From Bimuria novae-zelandiae CBS 107.79 (Eukaryota > Ascomycota > Dothideomycetes > Pleosporales > Didymosphaeriaceae), in NCBI GenBank assembly GCA_010015655.1, contig ML976688.1, positions 222,951 through 286,950 on the forward strand: 64,000 bases of DNA. Direction: 5' to 3'. A program made the translations under genes and the position numbers. Below are positions 33,950 to 45,461 of this stretch, piece after piece. The notes beneath the pieces are model-generated. The model did not search any database. It was given only the letters and a program-made list of their open reading frames with translations, and was not told the DNA's origin. The stretch's first letter is position 1; every line of letters begins with the position of its first letter.

Positions 33950-36900
33950 TACTAAGAGATCTTTTAATAAAGAATTTAATATAGCCTTTACTAATTTAGA
34001 AAACTAGGTCCTTTTAGTAATAGTTACTGCTAGGAGGCAAATGTAGGAAAAGGGTAGAAGATAAGTTTTAATAACTTTTAAAGGCTATAGCTAGACTTAA
34101 CACTAGTAATAGTACACTTGCTTATTAATAACATTATGTTTATATTAATAATAATTAATTTACGTTATTTAACCTTTAGATTTATATTAAAAAAAACTTA
34201 TAATAAAAGCCTACCTACAGCGCAAGAACCTACCTTATTTATAAGAGGTTATTAGTATTAGAGGCATGCGACTCTTCATATGTAAAGTAGTTTAATTAAA
34301 AGTAAATATTAATAGCTATATAAAATTAATATAATTATACGTCTTACCTAATAATAGGTCGTACGACCTAATCCTCGGCCTAACCTAAATAAAGAAAAAT
34401 AAGGTTAAACTAGCCCTAGTAAAGAAATTAATTTAGATTAGAAGTTCGCACACCTATATTCGTAACTAAAAAGGCAAGAAACTATTAATAAAGCTTTAAG
34501 GGGTATTAGCTATAGCCTTTATAGCCCTAAATTAGCGTAATCGACGCCTAGGAAACGGGGCTAAGGTATTTTCCGTGTTAATAAAAGATATATAAAAGGC
34601 GTTAACCCGCAAGCTAAAGGTAAACCCACGAGAGTTACTACCTAAAGCTTTTAAGGACTTATAGCGTATTTTCTGCAGGGAACAAGCTGACAAGCTCCCC
34701 CCGCACCGTAGACCTAGAGTGGATCTTTCTATCCCTCTCGTAGAAAAAGATGGCAAGACCCCAAAGATCCCCTACAGCTCTCTATTTAATATGTCTCGCG
34801 AAGAGTTGCTCGTCCTTTAGAAAGAGCTTACTAAATACTTAAATAAAGGCTTTATTTAGGTAAGCAAGTCTAGTGCCGCTACCCTAGTATTATTTACTAA
34901 AAAACCTAGCGGAGGACTACGCTTTTACGTTAATTATTAAGCCCTAAACGCTTTTTAAAAGAAGGACTAGTACCCTTTATTATTAATTAGCGAGACCCTT
35001 TAGCTCCTTACGAAGGCTAAATAGTTTAGTAAACTGAACGTAATCTAAGCCTTCTATAAGCTTTAGATAGTAAAAGGCGAGGAATAGAAGACGGCGTTTA
35101 GAACCTAATTTAGTTTCTATAAGTAGCTAGTAGTTCCTTTTAGCCTAGCTAACGCGCTAAGTACGTTCTAGTGGTATATTAACTAGGTGCTAAGAGAGCA
35201 CCTCGATAACTACTATTTAGCGTATATAAATAACGTTCTTATCTTCTCTAGTAGCAGCTAAAAAGGCCACGAAGAGAAAGTACGTACTATAATATAAAAG
35301 TTAGAGGCCGCAGGACTATACTTAGATATTAAGAAATCTAAGTTCTACGTTAAAAAGACTAAGTACCTTAGATTTATTATAAAAGTTGATAAGGGCGTAA
35401 GCATAAACCTAGATAAAGTTTAAATAATTTAAAAATAGAAGCTACTAATTTTAATAAAAGGAGTCTAGAGCTTCGTAGGCTTCGCGAACTTTTATTAAAG
35501 ATTTATACGAGACTTCTCTAGCATAGTAAGCCCCCTTATAAAGCTTATTAGTAAAGGAGTAGAATTTATCTAGGGATAAAAGTAGTAGCACGTATTTAAC
35601 TTCCTAAAGATAGCGTTCTATACGGACCCCGCGCTGGCCCACTTCGACCCTAAATAAGAATTAGTACTAGAAGTAGACGCCTCTAGCTAGTTAATTAGGG
35701 GATACTTCTCCTAGTACAATAACAATAGGATTCTACGCCTAGTAGCTTACTTCTTAGCGAAGAATAGCCTGGCAGAATGTAACTATACTATTTACGATAA
35801 AGAGATACTCGCAGTTATTAAATACGTAAATAAATAAGACTATATATGTTAAGCAGTAAAGCACCTTACGGTCTATACTAATTATAAAAACCTTACGTAT
35901 TTTGCTACTAAATAAAGGTTGGACGAACGACACGTTTAGTAGGTAAACATACTTAGCTATATTAATATAACGTTCGTATATAGACTAGAGTTAGTAAACT
36001 CTAGGGTAAACGCCTTCTTTTAGAGGGACTAAGACCTGCTAAAGGACGATAGAAATAATAGATTAAAGTTAAGATACTTTACGCTTCTTTAGAAAACTAC
36101 TAAGAGAAATAGCTTAAAGTCTTTTATCCCCTAAACACCCACTGCTATAGAGGAACCCGACCGCACTAAAGCAGACAAGGACCTAGTACTTGCTTACTTA
36201 ATACGCCCTAAACCACCTATATTAACCCTTTAAGGAGGTAATAGCCCTGCCAAGCGACGCGAACCAGACTTTAACACTATATAGTAAGAGGTAGAACGCG
36301 ATGAAGATAGTACGTATAGTAAGATAAAGGTCTGTGTTAAGAACAGGCTTAGGAAGTTTAAACCTAGGTAGAAAGTATTTAATAGTATCTCGGAATATAG
36401 TAAAGATAACTAAGGGTACCTACGCTACAGGTTAAGATAATAGGTACTAGAATTAGAATCTTTATAAATAAAGCTAATAGTGGTCGCGCATAGTTTCCTA
36501 GCTTTAAGATACTTAGAATAAAAAAATACTTATAAGATTCTTACTTAAGACTACTTCTTCTTAGGAATATCTAACTAAGTAAGGTAGTATATTAAGAACT
36601 ATAATATTTATAGAAGAACTAAACTATAGAGAGAAGCAAAATAGGGCCTGCTAAAACCCTTACTACTACCTAAATAAGGATAGAAGGATATTATAATAGA
36701 CTTTATTACTACTCTACCTAAGAGCAATGGCTGCACGAATATTATAATAATTATAAATAGACTTAGTAAGGACCCTAAGTTTATTAGTCTCCTAAATTTT
36801 AATATATCTACGGTTACGACAGCGTTTCTTTAATACTAAGTAGTAGACTACTTTTTCCCCTCCTCTATTATATTAGACCGCGAGGGACAATTCGTAAGCG

Positions 36901-37790
36901 AATTTTAGACTATACTCTGTAAATAAGCAGGTATTAACTAAAGACTATCTATAGCAAAGCACCTAGAGACGGACGGGTAAATAGAATAAATAAACTCTAT
37001 CCTTAAAGCCTACCTCTAGGCGTACTATAACTAGTAATAGGATAATTAGATAAAGTGGCTTCCTATAGCCTAGATAGCTATTAAAGGGCGAGAAGCCACA
37101 TTAACAGGAGTTAGCCTATTTTTCCTATTATATAGCTAGAACGTTAAACTAGTTAAGAACTTCGGGGCACGGAGATTAGCCTCAGAGCTTAGAACTAACG
37201 TAAAGAAGGCCACGAAGGCAATAATAAAGAAGTTTAAAAAGGTTTTTAACTTCGCCTAGGCAAAAATAGTAATAGCCTAATAAGAATAAGAGCGCCTAGT
37301 AAACTACTAACGTAAGGACGCTCTAATCTTAAAAAAAGGAGATAAGGTATAGCTAAAGTATAAAGTCCACCTTTAAAACTAATATCTAAGCAAGAAGCTT
37401 GACTAAAAGCAAGGAATGTTTACTATAAAGAAAGTAATAAACTCTTACGTAGTAGAACTAGACGTCCTGCCAAACATGCACCTAAGGTTCTACGTAAATA
37501 GGCTAAAGTTAGCCTTGTTAAACTCTCTCCCTAGCTAAACCACTAATAACGCCCAGCCCGAAGCAATTATAATAAAAGAGGGGGAAGAAGAGTATAGTAT
37601 AATTAATATATATAAAGAACGCTAGTCCCGCAAAGGCAAAAGGGTAGAATACCTAGTATAATAAGAAAACTACTCTTAAAGAACTTAGGAACCTCGTAGA
37701 AACTTTAACTAAGCTACTACGTTAGACTATTAGGAGAAGTTTACTAAGCCATATTAAAATTGTAATAAAAAACTCCTAATAGGATTTTAT
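33950..37790 (+). pseudogene. gypsy 3 pol with chromodomain (degraded)
   Basis: Plus strand. EQADKLPPHRRPRVDLSIPL (34,682-34,741) is the segment that leads into RT. RT continues with LRFYVNY at about 34,919 and YLAYINNVLIFS at about 35,218-35,253, which corresponds to YLAYIDDVLIFS with both Asp now Asn. RNase H follows with [23 protein letters not shown] and HLTVYTNYKNLTYF. Integrase lies at about 36,500-37,300. The C-terminus, EYSIINIYKER, RVEYLV, NYS and EP at 37,589-37,720, is a chromodomain (the aromatic positions W/Y mostly lost to TAG). Every domain carries multiple RIP-type stops. Confidence 0.75.
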
Positions 37791-37799
37791 CGCGATATC

Positions 37800-39660
37800 C
37801 CCTAAATTAGCTTCTATTAGGGCCTAAAGGAGGCTCTACGATGCCTGTCTTACTAAGCTAAAGAACCTAGCTAGATAAAGGTGTCTAAGATAAGGGTAGG
37901 AATAATATTATTAGGGGATAAAGTTAAGTATTAGGAAAGAAAGTTAAGAAAAAATCCTAAGAAAGTAACTTAAAAAACCCTTAAAACTACTAAGGATAAT
38001 AAGGGGACTAAATAATTCTTATAGTAGTAAGGAATAACCCTTACAAAAGAAGTAAGTTTTAGAAGTAAACTAAAGTAAGAAGGAAAGAGGAACTAGGTAA
38101 AAGAGATATCTTTAGTTGCTAAAGAAATAGTAAAACCCTTCTTAATAACGTTTAGGTCTACTTCTCCGCCCTCTAATACACTACTAGGGTTAGGGAAGCT
38201 ATTATCCTCCTTACTTAGGCGCTCCCTAATTATAACAGCCTAAAGCCGCTAGCGTAAGCCCTAGTAGGCTTAAGTAAGCATATTAGCTCTCGCGAGGACA
38301 TCGTCTATTATCTAGAGACTATTTATTACGACGCCCTTATTCACCACTACGAACTTGCTAGAAAGCTATATAATATTAGCCTTAAAAAATAGCATTATTA
38401 TTTAAAAGAAACTTACAAAAAGGTTTTTACACTCTTAATAGAATGCTTTAAAGTTAGTAGCATAAATTTAAAGAAGGTTAGAAATCTTCTTAACCGCGAC
38501 GGCGATGCGCTCTAAAAGCTAAATAGCTTTAAAAAAAAGAAGTAATAGGGCCTAAAGTAGTAGTAGTCTTACTTTTAAAGGAGGTATAGTAATTAATAAT
38601 AGCGACCTTATAAGCAGAATAGAACGTGTTAAGGTTAATAAGGAAGGCCTTCTATTCCTAGCTACTTTTTAAAACCTTATTTATAAGATAGCCTATACTA
38701 ATAATTATAATATTAGCGAACTCTTCGCGGCCAACTTCGTTAAGGGCAGGCTAAATCTAGGTAGGGGAAGAAGTTAGTAGAGCACACCCTAAAGTTATCT
38801 AAAATAAGTTAGACTAAAGCATACTTGTCTAGTGCAGTTAGTGAGCTTATAGGTATAGCACTCCTTATAGGACACCGTCTTACCTGCCAGCACCTACTAA
38901 TAAACGCGTCTATAGGTAACGTAATTAATATACTAGCGCTTAATTATTGCGCGCAGCAAGATTAGACCCTAAAAGCTAAGCTTATTAAGTTAATAAGTGC
39001 GCACACCTAGGCTAATAAAGAACTAAAAAGGAGGTTAAAAGAGTAAGGAGGTAAGTTAGAAGGTAGGAAGAAGTAAAAAAAAAGCGTAAAAAAGGGTCTA
39101 GAACTTACTTTACGAGCTTTAAAAGGACTAAACTTTTTAATAAGCTAGCTAAGAAGGATTACGCTAGCGTTAGAAATAATAGTCTTATTTTAAAAAAGCT
39201 TAGTCTTCTTAAGTTAGTAGCTAAGTAATCGCGATAGGGACAGGCCTTTCTTTATTTTATTATTAGAGTTAGCGGCACGCCTCTAACGCTTAGGTGTCTT
39301 TATTACGCGGCTATTACGCAAAGGGCTAGCTATCTTATTAAAATAGTAAAAGGAATTAGGTCGCGACGTTAGGGAAGACTAGGTTAAAAGCAAAACGTTA
39401 TAGCGCACGAAGTTAAGCTAAAAAAAGAGAGAGCTTAAAAAAGTAAAGTCTAGAAGCTAAGTAAGAAGTAATTTTGTGTATATAATAATAAGTAAACGCA
39501 CTAGCGCGAACATACTACTATAGTAACTACTTATAGTAAGGATATAAAATTAGACACGCGAGAACGGAACTAGTAAGAAGTTTATAATAGTAAGAGAATC
39601 GCAAGTAGACAACAAAATAATCACAAGGCTATATAAATAAGATAAGACGCGGAGATTTTT
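37800..39660 (+). other. Extra 1.9-kb region between gypsy 3 pol and its 3' LTR
   Basis: A chromovirus normally ends shortly after the chromodomain, but here about 1.9 kb separates it from the polypurine tract. Plus-strand translation at about 38,270-38,550 stays open and coherent (SREDIVYYLETIYYDALIHH, then YNISLKKQHYYLKETYKKVF, LLNRDGDAL), with a Lys/Gln-rich end, and further pieces at 38,600-38,780 and 39,000-39,470. I do not recognise a domain. It may be an extra ORF of the element or another decayed insertion; no terminal repeats were found for an insertion. Confidence 0.4.
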
Positions 39661-39686
39661 TACCCTTAACAAAGGGAAGGGAGGTA

Positions 39687-39847
39687 TATAATAGGCTACG
39701 CCTAGTTATTACCTTAGATCCTTAACCCTTAGTTATGCGAACCCTAGATATATAAGTTTAACGTCCGAAGCTTAACTTTGGACTCTTAATTAAATTCCTA
39801 AGTATTCTTCTGGCACCTTTGGCTCCTTGAGCACCTAGGCCCTTACA
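39687..39847 (+). repeat. 3' LTR of gypsy 3
   Basis: A 161-bp block starting TATAATAGGC (TG start changed to TA) and ending CCCTTACA, preceded by the purine tract AAAGGGAAGGGAGG at about 39,670-39,683. Confidence 0.8.
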
Positions 39848-39889
39848 TAATACATCACGCAGGCGCATATAATTATAAATACTACGCGC

Positions 39890-41690
39890 TATATACTTAG
39901 CCTATAATAAGAAAAGTAGCTTCTATAATATATTAAACGCCTTACTAAACGTGGCCTTCCTCCTATATAGCGAATAATTAGAACTTTACGTCCTATATTA
40001 CTTAAAAGGACGTAAGTATATCTTAGGTTAATTGCCTTATTAAGCGTAATAGCAGCGCCTTAATATTACGCTAGTTACTTAAAATTAATAGTAATTACTA
40101 TAATACTAATTTAAAGGCAAAATATAAGTTTTATTTTAAACTTTTATATAATAAAATCGCGAAGTATAGCATAGAGCCTTATTACTATTATAATATAAAT
40201 AAGAAAGGCTTCCTCCTTAGTATTACTAGCTACTTAAAAAGGATATTTAATAGGGCTCTATATAAAAGTTGCTAAGTAAGGTAATCTATATAGGATAATA
40301 GTTATAAGCTAACCTTAATTATTACATGTATATACGCTAACAGATATAGTATTAATTTATTATTAATTTATTATTACTTTATTATTACTTTATTATTAAT
40401 ATATTATTACTTTATTATTACTTTATTATTAATTTATTATTAATTTATTATTNNNNNNNNNNATTATTACTTTATTATTACTTTATTATTAATTTATTAT
40501 TAATTTATTAATCTAATGTTAGGAGCCTATAATTAAGCTAAGTAAAAGAAATTAATTTTTAATATTATAAAGTTTTTATTACTTTCTCTCCCTCTAGCTA
40601 GTTAAATTATAAGATAGGCCTTTAATAGCTTTAATAAGTATTTAATTACTATATAATAGAGAATGTTAAAAAAGCTTAATAAGTATACTAACTTTTAATC
40701 TTTAATAGCTATAGGTCTTACGTAACTATATATTTTATTAACTATTATAACTAAAATAGGATCCTCCTAGCTATATTTCCCCCTTATTTAACGTATACGT
40801 TGTAGCCTTTTATTATATATACATTTAAGTCTCTTTTAGCTACCTACTACAACAAGCTTAATGCCTATTTATATAAAAGCTAAAAACTATGAATAATTAC
40901 TAAAAGAGACTTTGTTATATTCTTTTAAAGGGCCTAAACTACGTTAGTTACGCTATAATTAATTACTAAGGCTTTTAAGTATATAAATATCGTACTACTA
41001 GATCCTATACCTATCCTTAAGCAATTTAATAAGGAGCACTCCTTAAAGGTAAGATTACAAAAAAGTTTTACGTTAGTACTTAGCGTATTAGATTACCGTA
41101 AAATAAAGTAACTATTATACTTTATTATTAAGAATATCGCGACTAAGAAGTCGCGCAAGCTTAGCTAGATAATATAATTAATTTTTATATAAAAGTAACA
41201 CTTAAAGCACGAGAATAAGGGCGTTTAAAAAGCCTTAAAAAAATAGTATTAAATAAAGGGTAAGACTCTGCCTTTAAAGCAACTAAAAGAGTAGTATAAA
41301 AAATCTATTTTTTATTTACCTACTTAAGTATAAAAAGCGCACGATTTTCTTAGTTAATAAAAAGCTAAAAAGGAATAATTATAACTTTAAAAATGTTAGT
41401 AATAAGAGATATAAAGAGCTAAAAAATAGCTTAAAGCTTATTCACTTTAGAAGAAGCGTATTACGTAAATAGTACCTAAAAATACGCGTTCTAAAAAGAA
41501 AGCTAATTAAACTACTAAGTAACGACTTTATTAATAGGCTTATAAAGCTTAATAATAACTCTAAGGACATCTTAAAATTGCTAAAAAGAAAAGTTAGAGA
41601 GCCTTAAAAGCTACTTATAAAGTTATAAAGAGGAAGAAATCTACGCTAGCACCTATATATATTAATATAGTAGTATTTACGCTATTAACG
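39890..41690 (+). pseudogene. Pogo/Fot-like transposase of element A (heavily degraded)
   Basis: YIKRLTKRGLPP at 39,929-39,964, followed by RIIR, is the conserved N-terminal box of Fot-type transposases. The C-terminal half of the DDE domain is visible at about 40,770-41,030: FPPYLTYTLQPF, FKSLLATYYNKLNAYLYKS, then FKYINIVLLDPIPILKQFN. Between them, where the first catalytic residues should lie, is a TTATTA microsatellite with an assembly gap. The C-terminal end (41,280-41,650) is Lys-rich, as in the family. Stops are frequent. Confidence 0.65.
40350..40512. repeat. TTATTA-type microsatellite with a 10-N assembly gap
   Basis: Imperfect (TTATTACT/TTATTAAT)n tract on both sides of ten Ns at 40,453-40,462. 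The gap is probably an assembler's placeholder where the repeat could not be resolved, so true length is unknown. Confidence 0.95.
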
Positions 41691-41905
41691 TTATTATTAC
41701 GTAATAGCTATCTAGTTAGAATACTAAGTAGATATTTATAATCTAAGTTGCTAGCAATTATCTACAGACTTAGGAAACCTCTCTACTAAAAAATCTTATA
41801 ATAATAGCTTTTGTATAGAGCTCTATAGCCTTATATTATTAACGTTGCGATTATGTTAGGGTTGCGCATTAAGTGATGTTGCGCACTAACTATTAAGACA
41901 CGGTA

Positions 41906-43989
41906 ACGTGTCCGTGCGCGTAATGCGCGGATTCGCGTGATGCGCGGACAACACTAAAAACGCTTTATTAAAAATAAGGCTATATAACTACCTAAAATTA
42001 ATATTATTATAAGTTTTTTTATAGGGTAGTAAGTTAATAGCTATAATTTATTTGCACTATTTAAATCTATTTAGAAGCTTGACGTTGCGGCCGCTACGCA
42101 TAGATTTAGTTAGGGTAGCAAATGCGTCCTCTAAGGCCTCTCTAATATCTATAGTATCTACACCACGTTTCTGACGCTTCCTGCTATATATAGATGGCTA
42201 AGAGGCCTTTTTCTTACCCTTTTAGGATACTTATAGAGCTTTTTCAGCGTCGCGGGCAGACTTCTACGCAGCGCGCTAAGCTGCCTTTTTAGCCCTCTCC
42301 TTCTCCTTCGCCTTCTTAGCTACCTCTTGCGCAGCACGCTTTTCCTACTATATTTTCTCCTTATATTGCTTAGCTACCTTCTTTAGCTCTACTATTTTTA
42401 TTTTTTAAAGCTACTACTACTTATTCTCTTACTTTTTAATAAATTAATAATAACGTACTTCCCTTACTTTCTTTAGTAATTATAAGATAGCTTTACTATA
42501 ATACTCTTAGCGCTATTAAAAGTCTAAAGCTTTACCCTTCTTTTTATACTTCTTTTTAATAGATAGTGCCTGCCTAAGCCTATTATTATCATGCTTAGGT
42601 AGCTTATTTTTAATAAATAGATAGTAGAGTAATTAATAAAGCCATTTTATATCTTAACTACCTTATTCTTTACTCCTAATTATATAAGCCTATTTATCTT
42701 TCTTTAATTATATTTACTAAGCCCTAATAAGGAGCTATTGCATAATTCGTAGTTTTAGGTAAACTTATTAAAGATAAAATTAGGATTAGGTAGTAATATA
42801 CCTATAGCTCTAAAAAAAAGCTAAAAATAAATAATTTCTTAAAGGAGGCCTTTTATATATTTTAAAGTAAGGGGAAGAAGTCGCCTTAAGTAATAAAAGT
42901 TAGGCCTTAGCTTTTATAAAGGTATTTTAATAGCTCTACTAAGTAGGCTATTAATAGAGGCTTAAATATTATAACGTTAAGTAGCTAAAGTATATAAGTT
43001 AAATAAAAAGGTAGAATAGCAAGTAGGATCTTATTTTAATTATAATAATTAATAAAGTTTATAGTAATATAGGAGCTATAGCTATTTATAATTAAAAGGT
43101 AATATAATTATTAAGCCTTCTCTTTTGTATAGTAATTAGATACTTACTTAAGCTAGGCAAGTCTAATATCGTTATTTATCTAGTTAGAGGATAATAAGGT
43201 AATAAAGAATTTATAATATTCTGCCTTAATATCCTCTACCTAGCTTAATTAGATGCCCTTGTTAATAGTCTTATAAATAAGACTTAGCAATAGAGCTAAT
43301 CTATTAGTATAAATATATACTAGGAGCGTAATCTATACGCGATTACTATCTTAAAGTAATACCCTAACCTCCTTTTTCTCTTATATTTGTTTACTAAATA
43401 TCCTCTTTAATTTACTAATAATACTAATTAGAACGCCTTTTTCATCTATATTATAAACATAATAAGGATCTATACGATATTAATCTATCTTACTATATAA
43501 AAGGTTAAAATAAAGGCGATATTTATCCTCTAAATTAGCTTTATAGTAATTACTATCTATACTAACTATCTATTACAAGATAAGATAAATACTATATTAG
43601 TTAATAAAATAAATAACCTAGCGCTTGCTGACAGACTCCTTTGCTATTATTAAGGCAAAGTTCCGTATTATCTCTCTAGTAGGAGGTATATGTCTCTTTA
43701 TAAGTTTTTTAATATATTATATAAGCTCTTGCTCTTGCTATAGGGTAAGCTTTTGCTAGCTAGAGTTCTTAACTTGTGTAGGATACATTATTCCTCGATA
43801 CCTTTAGATTAATTTAGACTGTATAACACTATATTTAGCAGTAGTTTTTATATATAAGAAAGTTTTGCCTAGCTTTAGTAATTTAATATTATTAATTATA
43901 GCTTAAATTAGATCTATATTAGTGGAGTTGTCACGTGTTAAAGTTAAGGGTGTTTTGGTGTTGCCCGCGCATCACGCGCACGGACACGT
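41906..43989 (-). mobile_element. Pogo/Fot DNA transposon F
   Basis: A 2,084-bp element with 25-bp terminal inverted repeats (41,906-41,930 and 43,965-43,989) matching at 24 of 25 positions, beginning ACGTGTCCGTGCGCGT. A TA stands at each side (41,904-41,905; 43,990-43,991). A second GTGATGCGCGG repeat follows the left repeat. The repeats are GC-rich and untouched by RIP while the interior is heavily mutated. Transposase reads on the minus strand. It directly abuts elements A (left) and B (right) through these TAs. Confidence 0.9.
42100..43760 (-). pseudogene. Fot/pogo transposase of element F (degraded)
   Basis: Minus strand. YIKKLIKRHIPPTREIIRNFA at about 43,650-43,712 (shown as two adjacent pieces, YIKKLIKRHI and PPTREIIRNFA) is the N-terminal box. 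The box before the first catalytic Asp reads YNIDEKGVLI at about 43,425-43,457, matching NFDEKGFLIG of Fot elements. The DDE remainder lies at about 42.9-43.4 kb. The C-terminal tail (42,200-42,420) is a long Lys/Ala/Glu-rich helix. RIP-type stops occur throughout, so no product. Confidence 0.75.
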
Positions 43990-44299
43990 TATTGTCGTTT
44001 CGTAAATTCCCGCTCACCATGTGACCTGCCCCACATGTTAGTAATTAATTCTCGTACGTCATTTAAAACACGGATTTACTAGCTAAATATTAACCTTTTA
44101 ATGCATTTAAAGAATCTATAAGTACTCTATAAGGTTACTAAATAAAGCTAGGTTGCCGCCAACAGTATTACAGGCCGTAATTAATTATTTTAAGGACAAT
44201 ATTAGCGTTACAAAAATTTAGAGAGACACTAAAGTAGCCTACTTGACGATTAGGAGGATTTAACTTAGCCTGGAGTACTGGGGGCAGCCTTACCCGCCA

Positions 44300-45130
44300 G
44301 CCTGCGTACGGCGGGGGCGGCCGCCGTTGCTACTGCAGTACCATCGCGAGAAGCTTAAAGAGTTGCTGCAGGGCCGGCCAAATACCTACCTGGATGAAAT
44401 GCAGGCTTTCTTATATGACGATTATAACGTAAAAGCCTTATAAACAACTATCTGGGAGACCCTCGCCAGCATGAGGTAGAGTCGAAAAGCGGCAACTAAA
44501 GTGGTAGCTGAGCGTAATGTAGTCCTCCGTCGAGCGTTTCGAGCTCGCTGCCAGCTGGCGTATAAGGCGGAGCAGGTGATAGTACTTAACAAGAGCGCTT
44601 GTAACAAGCGTACAGGCAATTATAAGTATATTTAGTTAGAGGTAAATACGCTAGTTTAAGTATTATACTTAGCGTAGAGATTAGAGAGGTAGAGCTTGCT
44701 ACCAGCTATAAACGTTAATAGGTATTTTAATTACCTTATCTATTAAGGAGCAATTACGGCAGAGCTAATAAAGGAGTTTATAGTTAGTAAAGTGCTACTA
44801 TATTGCACGCCGTACCTAAGGCCACGCTTAGTAATTATAATAGATAACGCTTTTATTTATTAATTAGCTAGAATTTAATAGCTTTGTTTAGACGCTAGAG
44901 TAGTACTCGAGTACCTATTGCCGTACTTACCTAACATAAATCTAATCGAGCAGAGCTTTAAGGCGTTAAAGTTATAAATAAAAAAGAACCTCAAGCAGGC
45001 GCCTATTTTTTAGAATTTCTTATATTTTTTAGAGTTGGGCGTGCAGGAGGTTTGCTACAACGACGTACAGGCGAGAAAGTACTTCAGCCACTTAGGCTGG
45101 CAGGTGTAAGGTGTATAGGAGATAGAGAGC
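44300..45130 (+). pseudogene. DDE_3 (Tc1/mariner-like) transposase of element B
   Basis: Plus-strand translation matches the fungal DDE_3 transposase pattern. REKLKELLQGRPNTYLDEM and FLYDDYNVKAL (44,350-44,443) form the second helix-turn-helix. KKVAxERN-like (TKVVAERNVVLRRAF, 44,499-44,543) follows, then NKSACNKRTGNYKY, where DESGCDKRxG would carry the first Asp, now Asn. IIIDNAFIY at about 44,836 is the second catalytic block (IMDNASFH), with Asp kept. EYLPYLPNINLIEQSFKALK at about 44,916-44,975 is the final block (YLPPYSPDLNPIE), with the last Asp changed to Asn and Glu kept. Several in-frame stops. The 44,270-44,620 block is GC-rich and little mutated. Confidence 0.8.
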
Positions 45131-45461
45131 TTAAGCGATTAACGCGTTATTATTAAGTGTAAATATTATTAAGTATTATAATAGTAGCCTATGCGGACTT
45201 AGTGTTTACTAGGGTTAAGTTATTTATATTACAGTTCTACATAATTCTATTAATAAGTTAATTTAATATACGTATACTTAGGTAATAACTTCCTTAAAAT
45301 TAACTTTTACAGGCTAGAATTAGCAAAATAAGAAAAAACACCACAACAGCGAGAATCTTAATTCCTGGAATTAACGCGAAATTCTAGCTGCAAACACCTC
45401 CCCTGATCGCCAATTAAATAGCCAGCACCCAGGCGCAGGAGCCCACTGCGACTAAGGCGCC

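Larger units (their letters stand above)
19953..39847 (+). mobile_element. Ty3/gypsy chromovirus, gypsy 3, split by gypsy 2
   Basis: Bounded by a pair of 161-bp LTRs (19,953-20,113 and 39,687-39,847). A purine tract AAAGGGAAGGGAGG lies just left of the 3' LTR, so the element is on the plus strand. Internal sequence is 20,114-20,317 plus 32,699-39,686, joined across gypsy 2, which left a clean GACTA duplication. Gag, RT, RNase H, integrase and chromodomain follow in order. Length without the insert is about 7.5 kb. The target duplication is not evident (ACTAA left, TAATA right), which is the weak point of the pairing. Confidence 0.7.
19778..41903 (+). mobile_element. Pogo/Fot-like DNA transposon A, split by nested retrotransposons
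   Basis: The ends are 45-bp inverted repeats at 19,778-19,822 and 41,859-41,903, agreeing at 40 of 45 positions, all five differences being transitions. Each end begins CCGTGTCT and is bordered by TA (19,776-19,777 and 41,904-41,905). Subtracting gypsy 3 and everything within it leaves about 2.2 kb. The transposase reads on the plus strand in 39.9-41.7 kb; the left end also carries the F-like subterminal motif, as expected for the 5' side. Outermost shell of the deepest nest in the window. Confidence 0.75.

Noticed and set aside
19948..39852. Target-site duplication for gypsy 3
   Set aside because: The flanks ACTAA and TAATA do not match in any reasonable frame, so none is claimed although the LTR pair is.
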